Assembly (NCBI RefSeq): GCF_932294415.1
Contig: NC_065544.1
Coordinates: forward strand, 34,939,210-35,003,209
DNA: 64,000 bases
Source: Quercus robur
Lineage: Eukaryota > Streptophyta > Magnoliopsida > Fagales > Fagaceae
Direction of reading: 5' to 3'
Part shown: positions 47,100 to 58,589 of the stretch, piece after piece
How positions within the stretch are numbered: position 1 is the stretch's first letter
How the letters are laid out: every line of letters starts with the position of its first letter
Translations under genes and position numbers: made by a program
The notes under the pieces: model-generated
Databases searched by the model: none
Told to the model about the DNA's origin: nothing
Seen by the model: the letters and a program-made list of their open reading frames with translations, nothing else

Positions 47100-47760
47100 A
47101 ACAATGAATTAGAGATGAGAATGAATTAGAGTCCTGATTAATCTAATATCCATTTAAAAATTATAGGAGAAGTAAAATTATATTTTTTTTCTTCTTAAAA
47201 TCTAAAAATTTAATAAAATTTCTGCAATTTAGTGAAGCCACGTGGCACAATCATGGTGTTTAAGCCCAATTTTCATTATATATGATATGATATGATACGA
47301 TATAATATGATATATATATATATATATTTATATATTTATATATTTGAAATCTAAAAATCTAGAATTGTTTTTTTTTTTTTAGAGATACACTTATTTTATG
47401 ATGACAATGAATTAGAGATAAGAATGAATTAGAGTCTTGATTAATCTAATATCCATTTAAAAATTATAGGAGAAGTAAAATTATATATATTTTTTCTTAA
47501 AATCTAAAAATTTAATAAAATTTCTACAATTTCGTGAAGCCATGTGGCTCGTGCGATGCACAGCTTAATAAAAAATATTTTGATAATATAATTAAATTTA
47601 ATAACAAATAAAATGAATAAAGAATTAATTCAAAATTTAAGATTAAAAAATAAATTGTACTTGTACACTTAAAAGAAATTTAATTTTATTTCTTATTTTG
47701 ATACTTAAATCATTTATTTTAGTGTTGATTTCATTCAAATGGCTATAAGTTATATAAACT
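47100..47760. repeat. Duplicated segments of a dispersed AT-rich repeat
   Basis: 47104-47330 and 47404-47555 are direct copies ('atgaattagagat', 'ccatttaaaaattatagg', 'atttaataaaatttct'). A third, partial copy is at 59540-59690, including the 'gatatgatatgata' tract. 47563-47760 repeats 44834-45030. Confidence 0.8.
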
Positions 47761-49091
47761 CTAAACCAGCATATGTATACATATGTAACTTTCTAAATTA
47801 ATAATAAATAAAAATATAATACTCTAACTTAATGTAACATTCTAACTTACAAATAAATAAATATAACTTCCTAATTTAAAGTAATGTTTGTAATTATATT
47901 GTATTTTTAGCCTTTAAGAACACATATATTATTTTTTTTATCATAAAAGAAACACAGATATTAATATTATATATGAAAAAAATAATGAATTCAATAATTG
48001 GAACGGTTGAAACAAAATTAAACCAAAACCTCAATTCATTAATGAAAAAATATCCAAAATTTTCAACTTAAAAAAAAAAAAATGGAGTTAAGTAAAGATA
48101 GACTTACATAGATATTTGGACGAATGGATTCTCTCGTATCCAATTTCATGTTTGACAGCAAATTTTGTTTTTATTAAAGAATATAGATTACATAGAACAA
48201 AGCACCAAACAAAAGCCATAATAAAATATTGATATCAACAACAAATAATCATATAATAAGAAATTAAAAAATACAAATATATTGCTTTCTATATTGACTT
48301 CTAAAAAAAACACTAAAATGTGTGATCAAACATAGAATTTCAGCCTATTTAGAAAACTTGTTGATAAAAATCATATTATATATAATAAAAAGGCAACAAA
48401 TGCACAAAATCTATTCAATTTGATGAAAGAAAAAAAAAATTACCTACAAGGTTGTAGGTAGAGCAAAGAGGAGAAATGAAGAATATAGAAAATAATTGTA
48501 AAATATGTAGTAGAAATAATGAAACACCAAAAAACTGTGTATATATAGTGGGAATTTTAGGTTGTGAAGAAGATGATATGAACAAAAAGAAGTAGTTTAG
48601 GTGAAATTCAAATACTTTTTTTAAAAAAAATTTTATAATATGATATGATATAGACATATAGATTTTTTTTTTTTTTTTAAACCTTTACTAACCAATTTTT
48701 TTTTTATATGCATTCCGCCATCAATACCTTCACTCCACATAATAGGTTAATTGATTTTCTTTTATTTTTTGTTTCGTTTTGTTCATTGTTTTGTCTTTTT
48801 CTGATTTCAATTTTTAATTACTTAACAGTCCACAACTTTTCTATTTGCTTTTCCTTCTATTCTCAAGTTATTATATTATTTTTAGTTTAACAAATCCCTA
48901 GCTATATCCAATTTTTTTCCTTTTACGTTTTTTAAAGAAACGTTTTTTTGCATTTTTTTTATCACTCTTTTTTATTTAAATTTTATCCTTAGGTAATTAT
49001 ATTCTATTAATTTTAGGGTTTATTGATAACATTTTAGATAGACATAACTGTTATTGATTTGTTATATTTATCCAAAAAATATGTATATATC
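47761..49091. other. AT-rich DNA before element 2
   Basis: No gene supported. It ends in the target copy ATATC (49087-49091). Confidence 0.55.
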
Positions 49092-49778
49092 TGTGGGGCC
49101 CGGCCCAAAAATGATGGGCCATTCCAAGCTCAGGCCCGTCCGAGGAGCGTCCTGTCCAACGAAAAGCCTCATATGAAGCGCTATTCAACCCCAATAGCGT
49201 CAAGGAAACCTGTCCGAGGAGTAACTCCTCCTTGGACATCGCGAAGCCCAGACGAGAAACTTGCCCTAGCCATTTCAGCTCGTCTTCCCAACATATAAAA
49301 CGAATTAAATTCAAAATATCTCACGGAAGGCTACCACCACATTAATTGCGCCCCAACCATCCTCTTGGCCGCATTAATGAGGAAAAGACCCCTGAACAGT
49401 ACCGCCTTGGCCTCTGCAACTCACAAAGGGTCTGATGAGGGCGTCTGATGGGACAGGTGCTCGAGTGGATGCTTGGATGATTAACAGGTGTAAGGCTGGG
49501 ATGAAAAGAAGAAAAATATATAATGTAGTGGAGTCCCTCAAAGAAGGGGACGAGAGAACTGTATCAGAAACAAAAAAGAAATAAAATCAGACTTGAGAAA
49601 GATCCATTCTGGTGTTTTTCTATTTTCCTTTTGCAAACCATACTGCCCATGCATAAGACCGAACAAGTTCACTGAGGCCAAGTTCTTTGACCCATCCTCT
49701 ACAAATAATTATTGTGGGTTGCGCTTTGGGCCAGGGCCTAATCAACACGAGTTGGGCCAGGAAAATCGTGTAACCACA
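49092..49778 (+). repeat. Element 2 5' LTR
   Basis: Starts 'tgtggggcccggcc', ends '...gtgtaaccaca'. A TATA-like 'aaaatatataatg' lies near 49512. A 28-base inverted repeat (49211-49238) has one mismatch in this copy. It differs from the 3' LTR by three C/T and one G/T changes. Confidence 0.96.
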
Positions 49779-49780
49779 AT

Positions 49781-49798
49781 TGGCGCCGTCTGTGGGAA
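49781..49798 (+). other. Element 2 primer-binding site
   Basis: 'tggcgccgtctgtgggaa', two bases after the LTR. The first nine bases match the complement of a plant tRNA-Asp 3' end as I recall it; the rest matches less well, so the primer is uncertain. Confidence 0.85.
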
Positions 49799-49831
49799 GA
49801 GCTAGGGCATCAGCTAGTGCAACAGTCGAGC

Positions 49832-51871
49832 ATGGAAGAACTAGATCCACACCAGGACGATCCTCACCAAGCTAACTCCCAACGAACACGACCTGCCGAG
49901 TCCCAGAGGCAAAATAACCCAACCAACCCAGGCGGGAGGGGGAATCGTGAGGGGAGTGTGCATACCACCCGGACGAGCCAGAGTCACACTCAGATAGGAA
50001 GTCACGTGTCTCAGAGGCGAAATAGTCACCAGGCCATGCAGCGAGAGATAGATGACCTAAAAAGGAAGTTACGACGTGCGCAGCGAAGACGATCTCCCTC
50101 TGACTCAGGCGAGTCTTCTAATCCGGAAGACGTGAGTTACAGACAAAGGTCAAGGACCCCCCCAAGCGAAACCTTTTCTTACGAAAAGGAACCACGCCTT
50201 GTACGGAAGTATGAGCGCCCGTCCAGCAAAGGTTCGGGGAGCGACGCCATGAAGAAGGCGTTGGATCAGGTTTCAAGATCACCCTTCACGAATAGAATCG
50301 AAGGGGCTAAGATGCCAAGACGCTTCAACCAACCGGCGTTCGCCATTTATCACGGCAAAGCAGACCCGGTGGAGCACGTGAGTCAGTTTAATCAAAAGAT
50401 GGCAATTTACTCGCAAAACGAGGCCCTGATGTGCAAAATCTTCCCCTCTAGCTTGGGATCGATGGCAATGAGATGGTTCAACAGCCTGAAGACAAACTCC
50501 GTAGGCTCCTACAAGCAGCTCACTCAAGCTTTTTGCTCCCGTTTCATTACAAACACCAGAGTCCCTCGACCTCTCAGTTCGCTGCTGTCCTTATCCATGC
50601 ACGAAGGAGAAACCCTGAAAGCGTACTCGGATAGGTATTGGGAGGTGTATAACGATTTAGATGACAACCATGATAACGTTGCTATCAGCACGTTCACAAG
50701 CGGCCTCCCCACCGGGCATGGCTTAAGGAAATCCCTCACCGGGAAACCAGCTACTGACGTCCAACAGTTGATGGATAGGATCGACAAGTACAAAAGAGTG
50801 GAGGAGGATCAGCTGCAAGGGAAGGGAAAGGAGAAGGTCATCCCCTTTAAAGCAAATGATTTCAGAATGGAACGTCACAATCCTGGTCAGCCGAGGAGAG
50901 ATTTTCTGCGACAGGCTGGGCAGAGCACCCCGCAAACAGTGAATGTCGTATTCAGAGAGCCGGTACAACAAGTACTGGAGAAAGTAAGGGATGAACCCTA
51001 TTTCAGATGGCCGGGAAAGATGGCTGGAAACCCTGCCAATCGTAATCAGAACTTGTATTGCCAATATCATCAGGACCACGGGCATACTACTGAGGACTGC
51101 AGGAATTTGTGGAATCACCTAGATCAATTGGTCCGAAAAGGAAAGCTACGTCACCTGCTGCACTCGTCGAGCGGCCATCCCGGCCAAGCGACACAAGAGC
51201 CTCGAAGGGACGTGTCTTTAAGACCCCCCACCGGGACAATACATGTCATCCTCGCTGCACCAGGAAGAACTGGGCCACCCATCCCCAAGGTATTGGCCGT
51301 GGACCACCTTCCCTCCGAGGGCAGACAAAGGGAACCCAAAAGGATAAAAAAGGGAAGCTCTTTGATACTGGGATTCTCGGATGAGGATAAGGGAGGAACA
51401 ATTCAACCTCACGATGACGCCTTGGTGGTCACCTTGCGGATTGGGGGTTTCGATGTGAAAAGGGTATTAGTAGACTCTGGAAGTGCGGTGGAGATAATGT
51501 ACCCCGACCTATACAAGGGGCTGAATCTGAAGCCAGAAGACTTGACAGCTTATGACTCCCCCCTCCTCAGCTTCGAGGGGAAGCTTGTAACGCCAAAGGG
51601 GCAAATCCGACTGCCCATACAGACTGGGGCGGAAGTGGTGGAGGTGAATTTCATCGTGGTCGACGCTTATTCACCCTACACCGCGATAGTCGCAAGGCCA
51701 TGGATCCACAGCCTAGAGGCCGTGACCTCCACACTTCACCAGAAAGTGAAATACCCATCCAGAGGACGAGTGGAAGAGATCCGAGGAGATCAGGCCGTGG
51801 CCAGGAAGTGTGTGGTGGCCGCCATTTTACATCGGCCCTTGGTCGAGACCTCGGCCCCAAAGAGCTTATAG
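49832..51871 (+). CDS. Element 2 Gag-protease polyprotein
   Basis: 679 residues from the ATG at 49832 (MEELDPHQDD), 34 bases after the PBS. An acidic/basic linker with 'MQREIDDLKRKLRRAQRRR' is followed by the capsid (Retrotrans_gag) domain, about residues 145-330 ('NRIEGAKMPRRFNQPAF', 'AMRWFNSLKTNSVGSYKQL', 'YSDRYWEVYNDLDD'). A zinc-knuckle-like 'YCQYHQDHGHTTEDC' lies near 410-425. An aspartic protease has 'VLVDSGSAVEIMY' with catalytic Asp near residue 548. Gag forms the particle and the protease cuts the polyprotein. It ends at TAG 51869-51871, and pol continues in the same frame. That stop is shared with element 1. Confidence 0.94.
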   Translation: MEELDPHQDDPHQANSQRTRPAESQRQNNPTNPGGRGNREGSVHTTRTSQSHTQIGSHVSQRRNSHQAMQREIDDLKRKLRRAQRRRSPSDSGESSNPEDVSYRQRSRTPPSETFSYEKEPRLVRKYERPSSKGSGSDAMKKALDQVSRSPFTNRIEGAKMPRRFNQPAFAIYHGKADPVEHVSQFNQKMAIYSQNEALMCKIFPSSLGSMAMRWFNSLKTNSVGSYKQLTQAFCSRFITNTRVPRPLSSLLSLSMHEGETLKAYSDRYWEVYNDLDDNHDNVAISTFTSGLPTGHGLRKSLTGKPATDVQQLMDRIDKYKRVEEDQLQGKGKEKVIPFKANDFRMERHNPGQPRRDFLRQAGQSTPQTVNVVFREPVQQVLEKVRDEPYFRWPGKMAGNPANRNQNLYCQYHQDHGHTTEDCRNLWNHLDQLVRKGKLRHLLHSSSGHPGQATQEPRRDVSLRPPTGTIHVILAAPGRTGPPIPKVLAVDHLPSEGRQREPKRIKKGSSLILGFSDEDKGGTIQPHDDALVVTLRIGGFDVKRVLVDSGSAVEIMYPDLYKGLNLKPEDLTAYDSPLLSFEGKLVTPKGQIRLPIQTGAEVVEVNFIVVDAYSPYTAIVARPWIHSLEAVTSTLHQKVKYPSRGRVEEIRGDQAVARKCVVAAILHRPLVETSAPKSL

Positions 51872-54800
51872 CAACCAACCTCCTCGGCAAAGCAAGACGA
51901 GGGGCTGGCCGAGGAGATAAGGTGTGAAGGTTTAGATAAGGTTGCTGTCAGCAATGACCCGGAGAAGTTCTTTCAGGTCGGCTCTGAATTGCCCTTTCAG
52001 GAAAAGGAGGAACTGGTCAGATTTCTCAGAGAAAATGTCGACGTATTCGCTTAGGACGCCTACGATGCCCCTGGAGTTGATCCCAGCCTCATCTGCCACC
52101 ACCTGAACGTCAACCCCTCTTCCACTCCGAGGAAGCAACCACCCCGACGCCCTTCAAAGGAACACACTGGTGCCGTGAGAGACGAAGTGGCCAAGTTGAA
52201 AAGAGCAGGAGCTATCAAAGAGGTCTTTTATCCTGAATGGTTGGCGAACACAGTGGTGGTAAGGAAAAAGACGGGGAAGTGGAGGGTCTGCGTGGACTTC
52301 ACGGACCTGAACAAGGCGTGCCCCAAGGACCCATTCCCCCTACCCAAAATTGATCGATTGGTGGATGCAACCGTGGGACACCCTCGAATGAGCTTCCTGG
52401 ACGCCTTCCAGGGCTATCATCAGATACCCCTTGCGCTAGAGGACCAAGAGAAAACGGCTTTCATGACGCCCATCGGAAATTATCATTATAAGGTGATGCC
52501 ATTCGGGCTAAAGAACGCGGGCTCAACCTACCAAAGGATGATGACTCGGATGTTCGAGCCGCAACTGGGCAAGATCATTGAGGTGTATATAGACGATATG
52601 GTTGTGAAGAGTAAAAGGGTGTCCGAGCACGTGCAAGACCTTGGAACAGTCTTCGCTATCTTAAGGGAGCACCGGTTGCGGCTGAATGCCTCCAAATGTT
52701 CATTCGGGGTCGGGTCTGGGAAATTCCTAGGGTACATGGTCACCCATAGAGGAATAGAAGTAAGTCCTGACCAAATCAAAGCCATTAACAGTCTACAGAC
52801 TCCTCGGAACCCGAAGGAAGTGCAGAAGCTCACTGGCATGATTGCGGCATTAAGCCGGTTCATATCACGATCGGCGGATCGATGTCGGCCTTTTTACCTC
52901 CTGATAAACAAGTGGAAAGAGTTTAAATGGTCGGAGGATTGCGTTCAGGCTTTCCAGCAGCTTAAGGACTACCTGTCCCGACCACCCATCATGTCCAGTC
53001 CGGAGGCAGACGAGGTGCTGTTTGCCTACATCGCCGTAGCTCCTCACGCCGTAAGCCTGGTATTAATACGGGATGATAATGGGGTGTAGCGACCGGTGTA
53101 CTATGTGAGCAAGTCACTACATGAAGCCGAGGTGCGATACCTACCCTTAGAGAAGGCAATTTTGGCGATAGTGCATGCAACCCGGAAGCTTCCTCATTAC
53201 TTTCAGGCGCACACGGTCATCGTCCTGACTCAGCTTCCACTTCGAGCCGTGCTTCGAAGTGCTGACTACACAGGAAGGATCACCATGTGGAGTGCTCTTC
53301 TGGGGGCTTTTGATATTAAATATGTGCCCAGACCCTCCGTCAAAGGACAGGTCCTCGCGGACTTGGTAGCAGAGTTCGCTGAGCCCTCTATAGAAACGAT
53401 GACCGAGAAGAAAGACCTGGGCGGAAAACTGGTTGGCGCGATTTCGGCCGGGGAAACCATGCATTGGAAGGTCTACGTGGATGGCGCGGCCAACCAGAGA
53501 GGATCAGGAGTTGGGATAGTTTTAATATCGCCAGACGGCGCTGTCATTGAAAAGTCATTAAGACTCGGATTCTCGGCTACGAACAATGAAGCCGAATACG
53601 AAGCCTTACTTCAAGGAATGGCAATGGTTCAAAGGTTGGGTGGAAGAGTAATAGAAGCCTTCTCGGACTCCAGATTAGTGGTCGGACAAGTGATGGGAGA
53701 GCTGGAAGCTCGAGATACTAGGATGCAAGAGTATCTGGGACAAGTCAAACGGCTACAGGAGAGCTTTGAATCCTTTAGTTTAACGCACATCTCCAGGAGC
53801 GTAAACACTCATGCAGACTCACTGGCCACTCTTGCCACATCCTCAGCACGTAATTTGCCACGAGTGATCCTAGTCGAAGATCTAGTTAAGGCCAGTCCCA
53901 TCAGTGGAAACCCGACCCAAGTCCATCAGATAAGACAGAGCCCCAGTTGGATGGACCCCCTAAGGAATTTCCTCCAAGATGAGATCCTACCGGAAGAAAG
54001 ACTCGAAGCCGAGAAGATACGTAGAAATGCTCCTCGTTTTTGGCTATCAGAGGACCGCAAACTTTATCGGCGCTCCTACTCTGGACCGTACCTGCTCTGC
54101 GTACATCCAGAAGAGTCTGAGTCTCTTCTTGAAGAGTTGCATGAGGGAGTATGTGGAAGTCACACCGGAGGAAGATCGCTGGCGCACAGGGCACTCACCC
54201 AAGGATACTGGTGGCCGAACATGCAGAGACAAGCCCAGGAATACGCTAAGAAGTGCGATCAGTGCCAAAGATTCGCCCCAAATATCCACCAACCCGGAGG
54301 GGTTCTCAACCCACTCTCCAGTCCATGGCCGTTCGCGCAATGGGGTGTTGATATTGTCGGACCTTTCCCCAAGGCTGCGGGGAATAAGCGATACATAATA
54401 GTCGGAACCGATTACTTCACTAAATGGGTGGAGGCTGAGCCTTTGGCCAACATCAGGGACGTGGACGCCCAGAAATTCATCTGGAAGAACATTATCACCC
54501 GCTTTGGAACTCCGAAAACACTCATTTCCGACAATGGTCTTCAGTTTGACAGCAAGAATTTTAGGGAGTATTGCCGTGAGTTTGGGATCATTAATCGATA
54601 TTCCACCCCCGCATACCCCCAAGGAAATGGGCAAGTCGAGGCCGTAAACAAAGTCATAGTGAACGGATTGAAGAAAAGATTGGATGAGTCAAAGGGGAGA
54701 TGGGTAGAAGAACTACCGCACGTCTTATGGACCTATCGGACAACGCCGCGGCGTTCAACCGGTGAGACCCCCTTCTCAATGACTTATGGGGCCGAGGCTG

Positions 54801-55186
54801 TGCTTCCGATCGAGAACAATTTCCCCACGTTGAGGTCTAGCTCGTTTACCCCAAGTGATAACGATGAGTTGCTAGGAAGAAGTCTGGACCTAGCCGAGGA
54901 AAGAAGGGAAAAGGCCACGATTCACATGGCCTATTATCACCAGAAGTTAAGACAAGGGTATGATGCTAACGTCAAATTGCGGCCTCTGGGTCCAGGTGAT
55001 CTCGTGATGCGGAAGATTCTCGGCAGCGCAAAGAACCCCTCTTGGGGCAAGTTGGGGCCCAATTGGGAGGGACCATACCGTGTCACATCCGTGGCTGGAA
55101 TAGGTGCCTACTACCTAGAAGATTTGGATGAAAAAGCTGTACCTCGACCATGGAATGTAAATAACCTCAGGAGGTATTATTATTAA
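51872..55186 (+). pseudogene. Element 2 pol: RT, RNase H, second RNase H, integrase (two further TAG codons)
   Basis: Continuous with gag in frame. RT has 'WRVCVDFTDLNKACPKDPFP' and the catalytic 'YIDDMVVKS' (Asp-Asp at 52592-52597). The first RNase H (about 53000-53340) lacks the usual first Asp ('FAYIAVAPHAVS'). The second RNase H has 'VYVDGAANQRGSGVGIVL', 'NNEAEYEALLQG' and 'FSDSRLVV'. Integrase has the zinc region 'GSHTGG...CDQCQ', then D54350, D54530 and E54638 (codon starts), a D-59-D-35-E spacing. Stops: TAG 52052-52054 replaces the Trp of VFAW, intact in element 1, so it is a mutation; TAG 53087-53089 is at the same codon as in element 1. The stop at 55184-55186 is natural. Enzyme domains are otherwise complete, so the loss is recent. 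Confidence 0.9.
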
Positions 55187-55259
55187 TAAGAATGGCTTAG
55201 CATACGTTTTCTTTTATGACTATTTGCCGCTTGCCAGTCTACGTTACAATTATTTATAA

Positions 55260-55583
55260 GTTTTAAACAGAACCCAAGTCCTGCATGGCTCCTCGGACCA
55301 CAGACTTGGGGGAAATTATTATTTAAGCCAACTATTTATAAGTTTTAAACAAAACCAAAGTCCTGCATGGCTCCTCGGACCACAGACTTTTGGGGAAGTT
55401 ATTACTCATGACAGCTCATAGTTTTAAACAGAACCTAAGTCCTGCATGACTCCTCGGACCACAGACTTTAGGGAAAATTATTACTCATGACAATTCATAG
55501 TTTTAAGCAGAACCTAAGTCCTGCCTGGCTCCTCGGACCACAGACTTTTGGGGAGATTATTACTTGTGATAGATTGGGAGATT
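55260..55583 (+). repeat. Element 2 tandem repeats of about 80 bp after pol
   Basis: Four units start at 55260, 55342, 55421 and 55500. Each has 'gttttaaacagaacc', 'aagtcctgcatggctcctcg', 'gaccacagactt' and 'gggaaattattact'. It is clearly related to the 81-bp units of element 1. Confidence 0.93.
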
Positions 55584-55828
55584 ATTACTTAAAGGAAATC
55601 ACTTTTAATACATGCGCACAGTCTAGCACCATCGCGACCCTCAAACGCGTAACCTAAAAACCCATTTTCATTTTGACCGTTTGCCTGTATCTACCTCGTT
55701 GCAAATGTTTAAAAAAGAGCGCTATTGACATACATTCATAGTAAGCAAGACGAACGTTTTATATTAATACTCCGAGTACATTAAAAAGAGAGGTCCTTAC
55801 AAAAGAATGAAAAAACAAGACAACTCTC

Positions 55829-55866
<38 letters not shown>

Positions 55867-55868
55867 GG
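55584..55868. other. Element 2 spacer between repeats and antisense gene end
   Basis: Noncoding. It contains a 33-base poly-A (55831-55863, a T-run for the antisense strand) just past the antisense stop codon. Confidence 0.6.
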
Positions 55869-58303
55869 CTAAGCCTTAGCGGGAGAATCTTCTTTCTGCT
55901 CGGGCTGAGGAGGAGGAACCTCAATGGTAGAGTCTGTGGCAGGATCCTTAGCCATATCAGACACAAGTACGGCATCAGGCACCGCCAGGTCTTGCTCCAA
56001 AGCGACTTGGGCTTCATCAGGGTTAGCTCGGATCTCCGGAGGATAGAAGATGCTCTCAGGCAGTCTTAGGGCCGAATCCGCAGGAACTCCTGCAGCGTCG
56101 AGAGCATGAGCCCATGAAATGTCGCAGTACTCTCTGCACACCTCAGGGATCTCCTCAGACAGCCTGGCCTCCATCTCTTCGGCCCCGAGCTGGCGAGCAG
56201 CATTCTTCTCAGCCTCTGTGGCCTCTCGGATCAGCTGGGCCTCCTCCTTTACTAGCCTCAGCTCATCCTCTACCTTTTGCAGGGCAGTCCTGAGATCCCG
56301 CACTACCTGCCTCTCGGTGGTGAGGTCGAGCTGCGTCGTGTACAGCTCTTTGCGCTGGTCCTCCGCCTGGGTCTCAGCACTCTTTAAGCCAGCCTCTGCA
56401 CTCTTGCGCTGGTTCTCCGACACCTTAAAGTCGTCCGTGAGTTTAAGGTGCTCGTGCTTGAGAGACCCCAAGGCTTTCTCCATCTCTGCCCGAGCCTGGG
56501 TCTCAGCCTCAGCCCTACTTCGGCTATCGCGGCAAAACTCATCAGCCACGAACACCTGTTGGGTAATCTGCGAACGAAACGAGTGTTACAGAAATCTAAC
56601 AAAATAGGAAAATCAATAGAACAGTAAAAGGATTACTTACCAACGCGAGATCCCTTTTTAGGGATAGGAAGAGCTCGGGCTGAGTGCATCGCCTATAGGC
56701 CTCCATGTTCCGAGGAAGGAGTAAGGGTTGCTCTAAGGCATCCGCCACGTACCCTGCCCGTCCTCGGTTGTACTCTCGAACCGAAGCATTGTAGGAGATG
56801 GCAACCCCATCCAGCTCCAGCTTGGGGTTCCATACACGGGGGGAGGCGCGAACGTCAGCAAGGTTCTCCTCATCCCGGCTCTCCGAGGAGTTACCCCTTC
56901 TGCTCCTCGGCGCCCGCGTAGTCTTTTGCTGTTTGGTCGGCTGGACAGCCATCTCACCCTCCTCAGGGGTGTCAACCGGTCTCTTCTTCTTCAGGTCCGG
57001 GATAACCTTAAGGCCAGGGTCCGAGATGCCCTGGGGGACCACAGGGGGAAGGGTTTTGACCTTTGATGGACTTGGTACCTTCGATGGCTGAACCTTTGAT
57101 GACTGACCTTTCCCCCGAGAGGTCATCAGCTCCTTTAGAGACTTTCCCTTTCCTGTCATGGGCTCTACCTCTTCGTCTGAAGTATCGTCCGAGCAGATAA
57201 CGATTGAGGGAACACCAACTGCGGAATGTTGGTCCTGCTCTACTTCGGGATTAGAAGACTCCACCAAGGGGTTTTGCTGAATTTCCTCCTCGAAATAAAA
57301 TTTATCTATCTCCTCTTCAAGGGAAAGACGAGATGATTCAGCCTCTTCTTCAACCAAAACAGCAGCACCAGGCTCGTTTACCGGAGGTAACTGCTCCGCT
57401 AAGTAGGGATTTCTGACACCTGGCAACACAACTGGTGGCAAATCGTGGTCAGCTAGGAATCCGTCCCGGGACACGTCAATTATGGCCAGCCTCGGGCTGC
57501 CAGCCCTTATAGCGTGACCGATTGCCTGGAAAGCGCTGCTCAGAGGTTGATAGCCCAAAACCAGATGGGCCGCACGCAACTGTCCGTCCCCGGTAACGTA
57601 AATCTCCGACCTGAGAAGATAGTTCAGCGCTGGCACGTTCACAAGTCTTATCCGAGGAGCAACGTGACTTTTGTCTGCAAACAAACCAAGAAAAAGTGAG
57701 GTCAGATCATGAAATTTTCCAATTACAAAGAAAGCCAGAAAAAATAACCCCTCAACACTAAATCCTTTCCCCAAAAAGGATCAATCCTAAAAGCGCCGCA
57801 CTTGGGTTTCCTGCCCGAGTTGGACAGTGAATACCGTCGAACCACTCCCCAGAAGCAATGAGGAAGTCATTCTTCACGGTCTTATTGGAAACTGGAAGAC
57901 AAGAGATCAACCTAACGTCCTCGTTCCGGGATTTAAGATAATACCCATCATCCCCGAGGCGGTGACATTCGTACAAATAAGCCACATCGTGCCAAGTGAG
58001 GCCTAGATTCATCCGCTCGTTTAAGACATCTACACAGCCTAGTATCTTGAACATATTTGGGGCACACTGATACGGCGTCAACCTATGGTTGAACAGGTAT
58101 TCCCTTGTGATCCTGCGCATGGGAAGTGTCATCCCTCCCTCTATGAAAGCAATCATGGGGATAACGACTTCTCCTTCAACTCTATCGGTCAATATTCCTT
58201 CAAGAGGACAGTGCCGCAGCCCAACCCTCGGGGGAATGTGGTATTTAGCCCTAAAGGCTTCCATAGCAGCAGGGGTTTTTACTAATTTTTCGAATCTACC
58301 CAT
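55869..58303 (-). CDS. Element 2 antisense gene: spliced, three exons, unknown function
   Basis: Minus strand from the ATG at 58303. Exon 1 (to about 57760) begins MGRFEKLVKTP and has 'GEVVIPMIAFIEGG', 'NMFKILGCVDVLNERMN' and 'VRLISCLPVSNK'. Exon 2 is 57674-56641, after acceptor 'tttgtttgcag', acidic and Pro/Ser/Lys-rich, ending 'LKRDLAL'. Intron 2 (56640-56568) is 73 bases, GTAAGT to TTCGCAG, phase 0. Exon 3 (56567-55869) is a long coiled coil ('LKSAETQAEDQRKELYTTQL'), then 'ESIFYPPEIRA' and a Pro/Glu tail. The donor of exon 1 is unresolved. The same parts occur in element 1. Extra antisense ORFs are known in Tat elements, and the first domain recalls the putative gypsy-type transposase domain. 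Domain layout suggests a protein-interaction role, but that is inference. Confidence 0.68.
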
Positions 58304-58581
58304 CTGAACTGAACTGAGGAAATGAAAGTAAAGACTGAAAAGAAAAGTAGAGTCCGAGGAGGGAATTGAAACGGAGAGAAAGGCGAAATGTACTGGTACC
58401 TTCACAAAACGCTCAAGGGGACGCCTGGGAATCTCTCTTGGACGAAGCGCTTCACAAGAACGGCTACGGCGGCGTAACGGACGCAAGTGTTCGTATATCT
58501 CTGGGATTCGATGGAGTTCTCTGGAGTCTTTTGAGGTTTGCGAAATGCAGATGAAAGAAGGAACTGAACCCCTCTGGCGTC

Positions 58582-58589
58582 TTATATAG
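58582..58589 (-). promoter_or_regulatory. Probable TATA box of element 2 antisense gene
   Basis: Minus-strand 'ggctatataagacgcc', a near-ideal plant TATA box, 279 bp upstream of the antisense ATG. It lies inside the element, between the antisense gene and the 3' LTR, so the gene would not depend on the LTR promoter. Confidence 0.6.

Noticed and set aside
50279..51118. Several open frames on the minus strand of gag and pol in element 2
   Set aside because: They are shadows of the coding strand; element 1 does not preserve them and no domain is seen.
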